In this document: one piece after another, positions 63,901-64,000 of the stretch
How positions within the stretch are numbered: position 1 is the first letter of the stretch
Layout: the number at the start of each line of letters is the position of its first letter
Source: Gigantopelta aegis
Lineage: Eukaryota; Mollusca; Gastropoda; Neomphalida; Peltospiridae
NCBI RefSeq assembly: GCF_016097555.1
Contig: NC_054706.1
Span: 23,844,350 to 23,908,349 of the forward strand
DNA length: 64,000 bases
Reading direction: 5' to 3'
Notes under the pieces: model-generated
Told to the model about the DNA's origin: nothing
Seen by the model: only the letters and a program-made list of their open reading frames with translations
Database searches by the model: none
Translations under genes and position numbers: made by a program

Positions 63901-64000
63901 CACATTCAAAATGAATACGGTAAAGTTTTCGTATACATGTATGTATATATTTTTGTATTTTGAATATCTCTATTGTATGTATGTCGGGTTTTGATTTAAA

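Overview
The window is animal nuclear DNA, most likely from a mollusc (probably a marine gastropod). It has spliced genes with GT-AG introns, AATAAA poly(A) signals, low gene density, long di- and tetranucleotide microsatellites, and several dozen copies of tRNA-derived SINEs. The SINEs share one central domain, of the kind known from mollusc genomes. No bacterial-type operons, CRISPR arrays or rRNA genes were seen.

Three host genes are supported. (1) An ankyrin-repeat protein lies on the minus strand (coding exon 9809-11359). (2) Ribosomal protein L3 lies on the minus strand in eight coding exons between 40529 and 31066; it encodes 404 aa, has a 5' TOP-like start, and carries a candidate C/D snoRNA in its last intron. 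(3) NDUFB10, a subunit of mitochondrial complex I, lies on the plus strand in four coding exons (42985-50827, 161 aa). RPL3 and NDUFB10 are divergently transcribed, their start codons about 2.5 kb apart. A weak candidate for a tiny secreted peptide sits at 62837-63431.

The rest is mainly mobile DNA. Region by region: 1-9.6 kb holds SINEs, a small retroposon with a 19-bp target duplication, a hAT-like MITE, a TTAA MITE, small CAG...CTG elements and an 836-bp element with CpG-rich inverted ends. The ankyrin gene and its 5' microsatellites occupy 9.6-12 kb. SINE-rich DNA with nested insertions fills 13-23 kb. At 24.4-29.1 kb a TTAA MITE and two Tc1-like transposons interrupt SINEs. RPL3 occupies 31-40.6 kb and NDUFB10 43-51 kb, the latter with 1.1-kb and 0.24-kb TIR elements in its introns. 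A whole-looking Ty3/gypsy element with 161-bp LTRs lies at 53.4-58.1 kb. A minisatellite of 51/56-bp units and two TTAA elements lie at 61-63.3 kb.

The most informative signal is how the elements date and define one another. Well-conserved SINE sequence serves as an empty-site reference for TTAA, 5-bp, 8-bp and TA insertions, and the SINEs themselves look like combinations of interchangeable heads and tails around one core.
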